Below, in pieces: positions 1-7,241 of a stretch of DNA of 64,000 bases. The notes beneath the pieces are model-generated. The model was not told the DNA's origin. It searched no databases and saw nothing but the letters and a program-made list of their open reading frames with translations. Position 1 is the first letter of the stretch; every line of letters begins with the position of its first letter. The DNA is from Microbacterium atlanticum. Lineage in GTDB: Bacteria; Actinomycetota; Actinomycetes; Actinomycetales; Microbacteriaceae. The stretch is from the NCBI RefSeq assembly GCF_015277815.1, contig NZ_CP063813.1:372001-436000 (forward strand), read 5' to 3'. The position numbers were made by a program, and so were the translations under genes.

Positions 1-11
1 TGGTTGGGGTG

Positions 12-44
12 GGGAGAGGCATACGAGATCCATATGCCTCTCCC
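12..44. promoter_or_regulatory. Perfect 12-bp inverted repeat upstream of the LysR gene
   Basis: The arms GGGAGAGGCATA (12-23) and TATGCCTCTCCC (33-44) pair perfectly around a 9-nt spacer. There is no T-run after it, so an intrinsic terminator is possible but not favoured. Its position about 85 bp before a LysR-family gene makes an operator or a divergent promoter element equally likely. Whatever lies to the left of base 1 is not visible. Confidence 0.45.
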
Positions 45-127
45 ATGCAAACATTCGCAGCGACGACGGAACAAGGCGCAACCGGCTACCGGACATTAGA
101 CTCGGCCTAAGGTGCGGGGAGGCGGGC

Positions 128-1052
128 ATGCCCGAGTTGCCGGTCAGGACCATCCGCTATGTCGTGGCACTCGCGGAGGAGAGGAACTTCGGCCGCGCCG
201 CCGAGAAGCTCGGCATCGCGACCCCTTCGCTGAGCGTGCAGGTCTCCCGGCTCGAGGCGCTGCTGGGGGCGCCGCTGTTCCTCCGGGCGCAAGGGCGTGG
301 AGCTCACCCGCCTCGGCGAAGAGTTTCTTGTCGCGTCCCGGGCTGTTCTGGACGCCGACGACGACATGCAATCGTGGTTGACCCGCACCATGGGAACCGG
401 AGGCTCGATCCGGGTCGGGCTGGTTGCGGGCGGCATGTTCGATCTGGGCTCGCAGGTGCTGGCCACGCTCCGCGCCGAACGTCCCGACCTCGAGATCACG
501 CTCGTCACCGTGCCGTTCGGTGGAGTGATACCGCACATCCTGAACGGCCAGGCAGACGTCGTGGTCACAGCCGCGCCCTTCACTTCCGCGCCCGATGCCG
601 GCGTGCGAAGCGCTCACATCCGTGACTCGCGGCGTGTGCTCGTAGTGTCCCGGGAACATCCTCTCGCCAAACGGCCCGCGGTGGTGCTGTCTGATATCGC
701 GAATGAGACGTTCGTGGTGCCGACCGGTGTCGACGCGGAGACCCTGGCGTGGTGGGTCATCGACCCGCGACCGGACGGGACGGTGCCCAAGCAGGTGGCT
801 GTAGGACCGGACTTTGAGGGCATCCTCGCGGCCGTGGGCGCTGGCCTGGGTGTCAACATCACCGCCGCGGAAGCCCAGCTCGCGTACGACCGGGCCGATC
901 TCCGATACATCCCCATCACCGATGCGCGCCCGAGCCAGATCGTCGCGGTGTTCGCTGCTGGGCGTCGGGACCCGCTGCTGCGGTCCTTCATCGCTGCTGC
1001 GCGCGCGTTCGGCGACCCGCCTCAGACCAGCGCGAGCAAGCGGCGGGCGTGA
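128..1052 (+). pseudogene. LysR-family transcriptional regulator, frameshifted
   Basis: Two overlapping reading frames together make one LysR-type regulator of about 308 residues. The first (ATG 128, GGGAGG ribosome site just upstream) encodes the N-terminal winged helix-turn-helix, with the typical stretch NFGRAAEKLGIATPSLSVQVSRLE. After LGAPLFLR the frame is lost near base 285, in the run CTCCGGGCGC, and the usual continuation R-K-G-V-E-L-T-R-L-G-E-E resumes in another frame. That frame carries the whole effector-binding domain to the stop at 1052. One extra base explains the shift. It may be a true pseudogene or a sequencing indel. The gene converges on the ABC importer genes, from which a bidirectional hairpin separates it, so its target is more likely to the left. 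Confidence 0.8.
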
Positions 1053-1070
1053 GGAATGGGGGGTACGCGA

Positions 1071-1104
1071 AGAGGGGGCGGATGCCGCAGCATCCGCCCC
1101 CTCT
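1071..1104. terminator. Bidirectional intrinsic terminator between the LysR gene and the permease gene
   Basis: A perfect 14-bp stem (AGAGGGGGCGGATG, 1071-1084, with CATCCGCCCCCTCT, 1091-1104) and a 6-nt loop lie between two convergent genes. T-rich bases follow on the plus strand. It can end transcription from both sides. Confidence 0.8.
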
Positions 1105-1121
1105 TTCGGCTTACGGTTCGC

Positions 1122-1946
1122 TCAGCCCTTGACGGCTCCGCTGGTCATGCCGGCGACGATCTGCTTCTGGAAGAAGATGTACATGATCAGCGGCGGGATC
1201 GTGATCAGCAGGATGTTCGTGAACAGCAGGTTCCACTGCGTCGAGAACTGGCTCGAGAAGTTGTAGAGCGTCAGCTGCACGGTGGGCTCGCCCGGCAGGA
1301 AGTACAGCGGGTTCTGGAAGTCGTTGAAGACGAACACCGACTGCACCACGATGATCGTGACGATCACGCTCTTGAGCAGCGGGAATGCGACGGTGAAGAA
1401 GAGTCGCAGGGGTCCGGCGCCGTCGATCGTCGCCGCCTCGTCGAGTTCCCGCGGGATCGTCGAGATGAACGCCCGGAACATCAGCACGCAGAACGAGAGT
1501 CCGAACGCGACCTCGATGAGGATCAGTCCGGGCAGGTTGCCGAACAGCTCCAGACCCTGCAGCACCCAGATCGTCGGTACGACGGCCGGCGGGATGATCA
1601 GGCCGCTCAGCACCAGGAAGTTGATCAGCGGGTTGAGCTTGCTCGGCCGGCGCTGCAGCACCCACCCGACCATCGCCGAGAACACCACCATCAGCGTGAC
1701 GGACGCGACGGTGAGGATGGTCGAGTTGATGAACGCCCAGATGAGCATGAAGTCGCGAGCCGTGACCACCTCGACGAGGTTCTCGAAGAACGCGAACTGC
1801 TCGGGCCAGCTGAACTGGAGGAGGGATGCCTCCTGCTGCGGCTTCATCGCGGTCAGCAGGATGAAGCTGAACGGGACGATGAACACCACCAGGGCGACGA
1901 TGATGGCGATGACGCCGACGACGTTGCGGCGGACGGCGGCGATCAC
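1122..1946 (-). CDS. Carbohydrate ABC transporter permease, MalG type (CUT1)
   Basis: This 274-residue inner-membrane protein is the second permease of a CUT1 sugar importer. It has six predicted membrane helices, and the cytoplasmic coupling (EAA) loop is visible as ELDEAATIDGAGPLRLFFTV followed by AFPLLK. The GTG start at 1946 overlaps the stop of the upstream permease gene (GTGA), so the two are translationally coupled. A longer reading frame running to 2777 is mostly the shadow of the upstream gene. No ATPase gene lies nearby. In Actinobacteria such importers commonly share one multitask ATPase (MsiK type) encoded elsewhere, which I assume here. The substrate is probably a rhamnose-containing oligosaccharide, judged from the GH78 and GH3 genes across the divergent promoter. 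Confidence 0.9.
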   Translation of the reverse strand: MIAAVRRNVVGVIAIIVALVVFIVPFSFILLTAMKPQQEASLLQFSWPEQFAFFENLVEVVTARDFMLIWAFINSTILTVASVTLMVVFSAMVGWVLQRRPSKLNPLINFLVLSGLIIPPAVVPTIWVLQGLELFGNLPGLILIEVAFGLSFCVLMFRAFISTIPRELDEAATIDGAGPLRLFFTVAFPLLKSVIVTIIVVQSVFVFNDFQNPLYFLPGEPTVQLTLYNFSSQFSTQWNLLFTNILLITIPPLIMYIFFQKQIVAGMTSGAVKG

Positions 1947-2905
1947 TGCTCGACCTGCTTCCGGTTGAGGGCCCAGAAGATGGGCACGATGACGGCCGTC
2001 ACGACGAGGAAGAGGATGACGTTGCCGGCGGCCGAGAGACCGAAGAACCCGGCTTGGTACTGCTTGAAGATGACCGACGAGATGACGTCGCTCGAGAATC
2101 CCGGCCCGCCCTTCGTCATGGCCCAGATGAGGTCGAACGACCGGAGGCCGCCGATGAGCGACAGGATGATGACCGTCACGGTGGCGGGCTTGAGCAGCGG
2201 GAGCGTGATGTTCCAGAAGCTGTGCCATGCACTCGCACCGTCGACCTTGGCGGCCTCGAAGTACTCCTGCGGGATCGCGACGATGCCGGCGATGTAGATG
2301 AGGGTCGCAAGGCCGACGCCGCGCCACACGTCCACCATGGCGACCGAATAGATGGCGAGCGAGGGGTCGGTGAGCCAGGCGGGGCCCTGGATGCCGAACA
2401 CCGCGAGGGTCTTGTTGATCAGGCCGTCGAACGGGTCCATCAGGACCTTGAAGGTGATTCCGACGCCGATGGTCGAGACGAGCACCGGGAAGAAGATGAC
2501 GGCGCGCAGGAAGGTGCGGCCGATGATGCGGCCGGTGAGCAGCAGCGCGATGAGCAGTCCGAGAACGACCTTCAGGCCTGACGTGACGAATCCGAAGATG
2601 AACGTGTTCGTGAAGCCCTGCACCAGGGCCGGCTCCTTGAAGAACTGGACGTAGTTGGCGAAGCCGATGAACTGGATGTCGAACAGCGACCACCGCGTCA
2701 GCGAGAAGTAGAAGCTCGCGATCGTCGGGACGATGAACAGGACGATGAAGAGGATGCCGGCGGGCAGGTAGAACCACATCGGGTACTGCTTCGCCATGTT
2801 GCCGCCCTGCTTGCGGCGGCGGGAGCCTCGGCGCAGGCCGGGCGCGTCGCCATCGGCGATGTCCTCGGCCTCCTGGAGCGCCGTGGCGGAGGGGGTGATC
2901 GACAT
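1943..2905 (-). CDS. Carbohydrate ABC transporter permease, MalF type (CUT1)
   Basis: This 320-residue inner-membrane protein partners the MalG-type permease. A charged cytoplasmic N-terminus of about 40 residues precedes the first helix (FYLPAGILFIVLFIVPTIAS). The EAA loop reads EAAKVDGASAWHSFWNITLP. A later ATG at M37 (MAKQYPMWFYL) is an alternative start; I keep the first ATG because an RBS-like GAGAG lies before it. The gene sits 94 bp after the binding-protein gene, with a strong hairpin in the gap, an arrangement that usually keeps binding-protein mRNA in excess over permease mRNA. Confidence 0.9.
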   Translation of the reverse strand: MSITPSATALQEAEDIADGDAPGLRRGSRRRKQGGNMAKQYPMWFYLPAGILFIVLFIVPTIASFYFSLTRWSLFDIQFIGFANYVQFFKEPALVQGFTNTFIFGFVTSGLKVVLGLLIALLLTGRIIGRTFLRAVIFFPVLVSTIGVGITFKVLMDPFDGLINKTLAVFGIQGPAWLTDPSLAIYSVAMVDVWRGVGLATLIYIAGIVAIPQEYFEAAKVDGASAWHSFWNITLPLLKPATVTVIILSLIGGLRSFDLIWAMTKGGPGFSSDVISSVIFKQYQAGFFGLSAAGNVILFLVVTAVIVPIFWALNRKQVEQ

Positions 2906-2934
2906 GATCCGGGTCTCTCGTGTCGGGAATGGAT

Positions 2935-2968
2935 GAGGGGCCGGCCGGCGAGCGCCGACCGGCCCCTC
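2935..2968 (-). terminator. Intercistronic hairpin between binding-protein and permease genes
   Basis: A 15-bp stem with one mismatch (2935-2949 with 2954-2968) and a 4-nt loop lies between the binding-protein stop and the first permease gene. No clear T-run follows, so I read it as a partial terminator or mRNA stabiliser, not a full stop. Confidence 0.65.
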
Positions 2969-2999
2969 AGTTCAGTGTGACCTAGTCAGGTCGGGCGGG

Positions 3000-4319
3000 T
3001 CACCAGCCCTCGAGGCCGAGCTGCTGCGCCTGCTTGACGACGTCCTCGTCATAGATGGCGGCGCCGTCGGCGGCGGAGCGGATGCCCGATCCGACCTCGA
3101 CCGTGATCTGCTCGAGCGCCGGTCCCTTGATGGGGGAGAGGAACTCGAGGGCCGGCAGCGAGCCGCCCTCGGTCTCGAAGTACGGCAGCATGTCGGCGAC
3201 GGCCTTGGGCACGTCGTCGGGAATGGTGCAGCCCTCGACCAGGTACGGGCCGGCGGCCCCGACGGCCTCGGTCTGCGCGTCGCACGCCTCGGTGGTCGCC
3301 ACGAAGGCGAAGAACTCCTTGACCGCCTCGGGGTGCTCGGTCGTCGCCGAGCCGTACAGGCCCGACGGCGTCCACGCCGTGAGGCCGTTGTCGGGGCCGT
3401 CGCCGGGGAGCGCGAAGAATCCGACGCCCTCGGCAGCCTCCGGGTAGTTCTCGACCATCGGCGGGATGGCGAAGGTCAGCATCGGGTAGTGCGCGCCCTC
3501 ACCGGTGGCGACCATGCGGAGGCCGTCGTCGTAGGTCGCCGAGGCGAAGTCCTCGTTGAGGACGTCGGCCTCGAAGACCTCCTGCAGGTGCTCGAAGCCC
3601 TTGATCGCGGGCTCGTCGACGTACTTGCGCTCGTTCGCCGTGTACGCGGTCGCCCAGTCGGCGTCTTCGGCGAGGACGTTGTAGAAGTCGCCCAGCACGA
3701 AGAGCTGCGAGGTCCACGTCTCTCCGTACGTCTGGATGACGCCGGCCTTGCCCGACTCCGCGACGGCCTTGCTGTTCGCAATGAAGTCGTCCCACGTCGT
3801 GGGGACTTCGAGACCGAGCTCCTCGTAGATGCCGACGTTGTAGAGCACGCCGCCGCCCATGGCCGTGCCCATCGGCACGCCGTAGACGCCGTTCTCGGTC
3901 GAGACCGCGCTGACGAAGGTGTCGGAGAGGTTGTCGATGAACTCCTCGCCCTCCAGGTTCAGCACCGTGGAGTCGGGGTTCAGGGCTTGGAAGAGCGAGC
4001 CCGAGTTGTACTGGAAGATGTCGGTCATCTCGCCGGTCGACAGCCGGGTCTTGACGACGTTGTCGCCCTCGGCACCCTGCGGGCGGGTCTCGACCTCGAC
4101 GGTGATGTTGTCGCTCTGGGCGTTGAATGCATCGACGATCGCCTGGGTCGGGCCGAGGGTCGACTCCGAGTTGTCGGCGAGGAGCGTCAGCGTGACGGGC
4201 TCGTCACTGCCCTCGTCACCGCCTCCACCTCCGGCCGAGCAGCCGGCGAGCGCGAGCGCGACGATCCCGCCACCGGCCACCAGGGCCAGGGCTGCACGTC
4301 GCGGGGTGCGGATGGTCAT
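3000..4319 (-). CDS. Extracellular sugar-binding lipoprotein of the ABC importer
   Basis: This 439-residue family 1 solute-binding protein captures the sugar outside the membrane for the two permeases encoded downstream. It has a lipoprotein signal: RTPRR, a hydrophobic stretch, then the lipobox LALAGC with the lipidated Cys at residue 27, followed by a Gly/Asp-rich linker. The mature part follows the pattern of maltose/oligosaccharide-binding proteins (VEVETRPQGAEGDNVVKTRL, DIFQYNSGSLF, GVYGVPMGTAMGG). The ATG is preceded by GGAGG at good distance. Its promoter holds two different LacI-type palindromes and faces the promoter of the GH78 operon, so import and hydrolysis are likely induced together. 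Confidence 0.93.
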   Translation of the reverse strand: MTIRTPRRAALALVAGGGIVALALAGCSAGGGGGDEGSDEPVTLTLLADNSESTLGPTQAIVDAFNAQSDNITVEVETRPQGAEGDNVVKTRLSTGEMTDIFQYNSGSLFQALNPDSTVLNLEGEEFIDNLSDTFVSAVSTENGVYGVPMGTAMGGGVLYNVGIYEELGLEVPTTWDDFIANSKAVAESGKAGVIQTYGETWTSQLFVLGDFYNVLAEDADWATAYTANERKYVDEPAIKGFEHLQEVFEADVLNEDFASATYDDGLRMVATGEGAHYPMLTFAIPPMVENYPEAAEGVGFFALPGDGPDNGLTAWTPSGLYGSATTEHPEAVKEFFAFVATTEACDAQTEAVGAAGPYLVEGCTIPDDVPKAVADMLPYFETEGGSLPALEFLSPIKGPALEQITVEVGSGIRSAADGAAIYDEDVVKQAQQLGLEGW

Positions 4320-4358
4320 TGCTTACCTCCATGTAAACATGTGATGCGATGGGCAGGA

Positions 4359-4378
4359 GTGTTGAAGCGGTTCAACAC
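4359..4378. promoter_or_regulatory. LacI-type operator (GTGTTGAAGCGGTTCAACAC)
   Basis: The arms GTGTTGAA and TTCAACAC surround GCGG, the classic LacI/GalR operator shape. It lies just downstream of the -10 box of the binding-protein promoter, where bound repressor would block transcription. The same core (TGAAGCGCTTCA) recurs before the GH78 gene, pointing to one repressor for both directions, most simply the LacI protein at 10351-11403. Confidence 0.75.
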
Positions 4379-4383
4379 GAGAG

Positions 4384-4413
4384 ACTGTAGATCGGTGTAC
4401 ATCAGAATGTCAA
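4384..4413 (-). promoter_or_regulatory. Promoter of the binding-protein gene, overlapped by a second operator
   Basis: On the minus strand TTGACA (4413-4408) and TACAGT (4389-4384) stand 18 bp apart. Within this promoter, bases 4386-4401 read TGTAGATCGGTGTACA, a near match to the 16-bp palindrome TGTAGACCGGTCTACA found before the secreted GH3 gene at 11532. The promoter therefore appears to answer to two LacI-type repressors. Confidence 0.7.
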
Positions 4414-4487
4414 CAGCTTGTCGGGTCACAAGTCGATCACAGCCGCATGTTTCCGCGAACCAGCGATCTCTCTGCCGCGTACGGCAC

Positions 4488-4541
4488 TTGCCGAGCGACC
4501 CGCCGATGTGCACAATCGTGGGGTAGCGTTGAAGCGCTTCA
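4488..4541 (+). promoter_or_regulatory. Promoter and LacI operator of the GH78 operon
   Basis: TTGCCG (4488-4493) and CACAAT (4511-4516), spaced 17 bp, form a plausible promoter. The perfect 12-bp palindrome TGAAGCGCTTCA (4530-4541) lies directly downstream, 30 bp before the GTG start of the rhamnosidase gene. The palindrome is the stronger call; the -35/-10 boxes are weaker. Confidence 0.65.
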
Positions 4542-4571
4542 CTGCTGCAGTGCCGCTGAAAGGATCGTCCC

Positions 4572-7241
4572 GTGACCGACCTCCCACCGTCCGCCCGCAC
4601 CGACGAGGGGACCGCCGTCTGGAGCCTTCGCTCCCAGCACCCGGCTGGCTTGCTGGGTGTCCCGCGCGACGGGCTCCGCCTGTCGTGGGAGGTGCGCAGC
4701 ACCAGCGCCGCCCGCCAGGTCGGCGCGCAGTTCGCGTGGTCCGATGGGGGCGACTGGATCGAGGAGTCTCCGTTCGAGGGCGAGGCCTCGATCGCGGTGC
4801 CCGCCCCGGGCGGGCCGCTGCCGGAGGGCGCGTCGCGGCATTTCCGCGTGCGCGTCGCCACCGAAGCCGGCTGGTCACCCTGGAGCGCCGAGCTCGAGGT
4901 GGAGGGAGCGGTCGACCGGCTGGAGGCGGCTGTCATCACGGTCGACTCCGACGCCGAGGGTCCCAATCCGTACCTCCGCCGGTCGTTCACTCTCGCCGAC
5001 GCTCCCATTCGTGCCCGCCTCCGTATCAGTTCGCTCGGGCTCTACGAGGCCCGCGTCAACGGCGAGCCCGTCGACGACGAGCACCTCGCGCCCGGCTGGA
5101 CTGCGTACCAGGATCGCATCCTCGTCGCGACGCACGACGTGACGTCGGCGTTGCGGGAAGGCGACAACGTCCTCGCCGTCCGAATCGCCGACGGCTGGTA
5201 CCGAGGACGCCTCGGATGGCGCAACAAGCGTCACCATTACGGCAGCGCCCTGGGGCTGCTGGTGCAGCTCGAGGTCGAGCTTGCCGACGGCAGCATCGTT
5301 CGCGTCGACTCCGACGACGACTGGCGCTCATCAGTCGGGTCGCTGCTCATGACGAGCCTCTACGACGGCTGCGACGTCGATCTGCGGCTGGAGCCGCACG
5401 GGTGGGATCGTCCCGGTTTCGACGACTCGGCCTGGGGCGGCGTGTGCACGCTCGATGTCGACAGGGCTGTCTTTCAGCCTCGGTTCGCGCCGCCCGTGCG
5501 CACCGTCGCCGAGCTGACCGGCACGCTCTCGGTGCGCGACGACCGCACCGCTGTCGACCTCGGCCAGAACATCGCCGGCTGGATGCGCATCGTCGTGCGC
5601 GGCGAGGCCGGAGACACCGTCGTCGTCCGCCACGCCGAGGTGCTCGAGGAGGACGGTGCGCTCCACGTCGCCGCACTCCGCACCGCGCGTGCGACGGACA
5701 CGTACATCCTCGACCGCGACGGCGAGCACGTGCTCGAGCCGGCCTTCACGTTCCACGGATTCCAGTACGCCGACGTGACCGGCGCCGAGGTGATCTCCGC
5801 CACCGGAGTAGCGATCAGCTCCGACACTCCCCAGCGATCGAGCTTCCGCAGCAGCGAGTGGGCCCTCGACAAGCTCCACGCCAACGTCGCCTGGTCGCAG
5901 AGAGACAACTTCGTCTCGGTGCCCACCGACTGCCCGCAGCGTGACGAGCGGCTGGGCTGGACCGGCGACGCCCAGGCATTCGCGGCGACGGCCGCCACCC
6001 TCTTCGACAGTGACGCGTTCTGGCGCTCCTGGCTCGTCGACCTCGAGATCGATCAGGACGACGACGGCGCCGTCGCCGCCGTCGTGCCCAACATCATCGA
6101 GGACACCGACTTCGACTCGACCGGACAGTCCCAGATCATGGGACGGGCGGGCTGGGCGGACGCCGCCACCATCGTGCCCTGGGCACTGTATGAGTCGACC
6201 GGCAGCGACGAGGCCCTCCGCCAGCAGCTGTGCAGCATGCGCCGCTGGGTCGATCACCTGGAGCGCCGCGCGGGCGACGTCGGGCTGCTCCCGAGCGAGT
6301 TCCAGTTCGGCGACTGGCTCGACCCCGACGCTCCCGGAGACCGGCCGTGGGAGGCGAAGGTGTCGGGCGACTTCGTCGCGAACGCGTTCTTCAGCTGGAG
6401 CGCCCGCCTGCTCGCGCGCGCCGAGCGACTCGTCGGCGACGCAGACCGCGCCGTCGCCGCCGACGCGCTTGCCGACCGTGTGGCCGACGCGACCTGGCAG
6501 CGGTGGGGAGACCACGCGTCCTCGACGCAGTCCGGCTGTGCGCTCGCCATCGAGTTCGGGATCGCGCCGGCGGAGGAGGTCGCCGGACTGGGCGATCGTC
6601 TGGCCGCGCTCGTCCGCGAGGAGGACGGTCGCATCGCCACCGGGTTCCTCGGCACACCGCTCGTCCTCCCGGCTCTGACGCGCACCGGCCACCTCGACGA
6701 GGCGTACGCCATGCTGCTTCGCCGCGAAGCGCCGTCATGGCTGTACCAGGTCGAGCGGGGGGCGACCACGGTGTGGGAGCGCTGGGATGCGTTGCGACCG
6801 GACGGCTCGATCCACCCCGGCGACATGGAGACAGGCGAGGGCATGCTCTCGTTCAACCACTACGCGTATGGGGCGGTGATCGACTGGGTGTACCGGACGG
6901 TGGCCGGTCTCGCCCCCGTCGGCGATCGTCCCGGGTATCGCGAGATCCGCGTCGCGCCGCGCCCCAGCGTCGGCATCACGGAAGTCTCCGCCGAGATCCG
7001 CTCTTCCCTCGGCCCAATCGGCATCGACTGGCGCCTGGAGGGCAACGCCCTCGTCGTCGACCTGTCGGTGCCCTTCGGCGCCGAGGCCGTGCTCGACCTT
7101 CCCGCCGGGCCGGAGTCCATCGTGCGGCTCGGCGACGCCCCCGCACCGGACCGGGTCGGTCCCGGAATCCATCGCCTCACGGTCACTGCCCCCGCCGTGG
7201 CCGACCCTGCGCGCGCCCTCGCCCAGCGGAGCGCGGTGTGA
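4572..7241 (+). CDS. Alpha-L-rhamnosidase, glycoside hydrolase family 78
   Basis: This 889-residue enzyme removes terminal alpha-L-rhamnose by inversion. It has no signal peptide, so it probably acts in the cytoplasm on imported rhamnosides. The layout is an N-terminal Ig-like domain, jelly-roll beta-sandwich domains with WYRGRLGWRNKRHHYG, the (alpha/alpha)6 catalytic barrel from about residue 430, and a C-terminal beta-sandwich. The acidic motif DCPQRDERLGWTGD (residues 453-466) supplies the general acid, and TTVWERWD (Glu736) the likely general base. The GTG start at 4572 follows AAAGGA. It heads an operon with a GH3 gene (GTGA overlap) and a nucleotidyltransferase relic. A second, distant GH78 lies at 27747. 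Confidence 0.95.
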   Translation: MTDLPPSARTDEGTAVWSLRSQHPAGLLGVPRDGLRLSWEVRSTSAARQVGAQFAWSDGGDWIEESPFEGEASIAVPAPGGPLPEGASRHFRVRVATEAGWSPWSAELEVEGAVDRLEAAVITVDSDAEGPNPYLRRSFTLADAPIRARLRISSLGLYEARVNGEPVDDEHLAPGWTAYQDRILVATHDVTSALREGDNVLAVRIADGWYRGRLGWRNKRHHYGSALGLLVQLEVELADGSIVRVDSDDDWRSSVGSLLMTSLYDGCDVDLRLEPHGWDRPGFDDSAWGGVCTLDVDRAVFQPRFAPPVRTVAELTGTLSVRDDRTAVDLGQNIAGWMRIVVRGEAGDTVVVRHAEVLEEDGALHVAALRTARATDTYILDRDGEHVLEPAFTFHGFQYADVTGAEVISATGVAISSDTPQRSSFRSSEWALDKLHANVAWSQRDNFVSVPTDCPQRDERLGWTGDAQAFAATAATLFDSDAFWRSWLVDLEIDQDDDGAVAAVVPNIIEDTDFDSTGQSQIMGRAGWADAATIVPWALYESTGSDEALRQQLCSMRRWVDHLERRAGDVGLLPSEFQFGDWLDPDAPGDRPWEAKVSGDFVANAFFSWSARLLARAERLVGDADRAVAADALADRVADATWQRWGDHASSTQSGCALAIEFGIAPAEEVAGLGDRLAALVREEDGRIATGFLGTPLVLPALTRTGHLDEAYAMLLRREAPSWLYQVERGATTVWERWDALRPDGSIHPGDMETGEGMLSFNHYAYGAVIDWVYRTVAGLAPVGDRPGYREIRVAPRPSVGITEVSAEIRSSLGPIGIDWRLEGNALVVDLSVPFGAEAVLDLPAGPESIVRLGDAPAPDRVGPGIHRLTVTAPAVADPARALAQRSAV

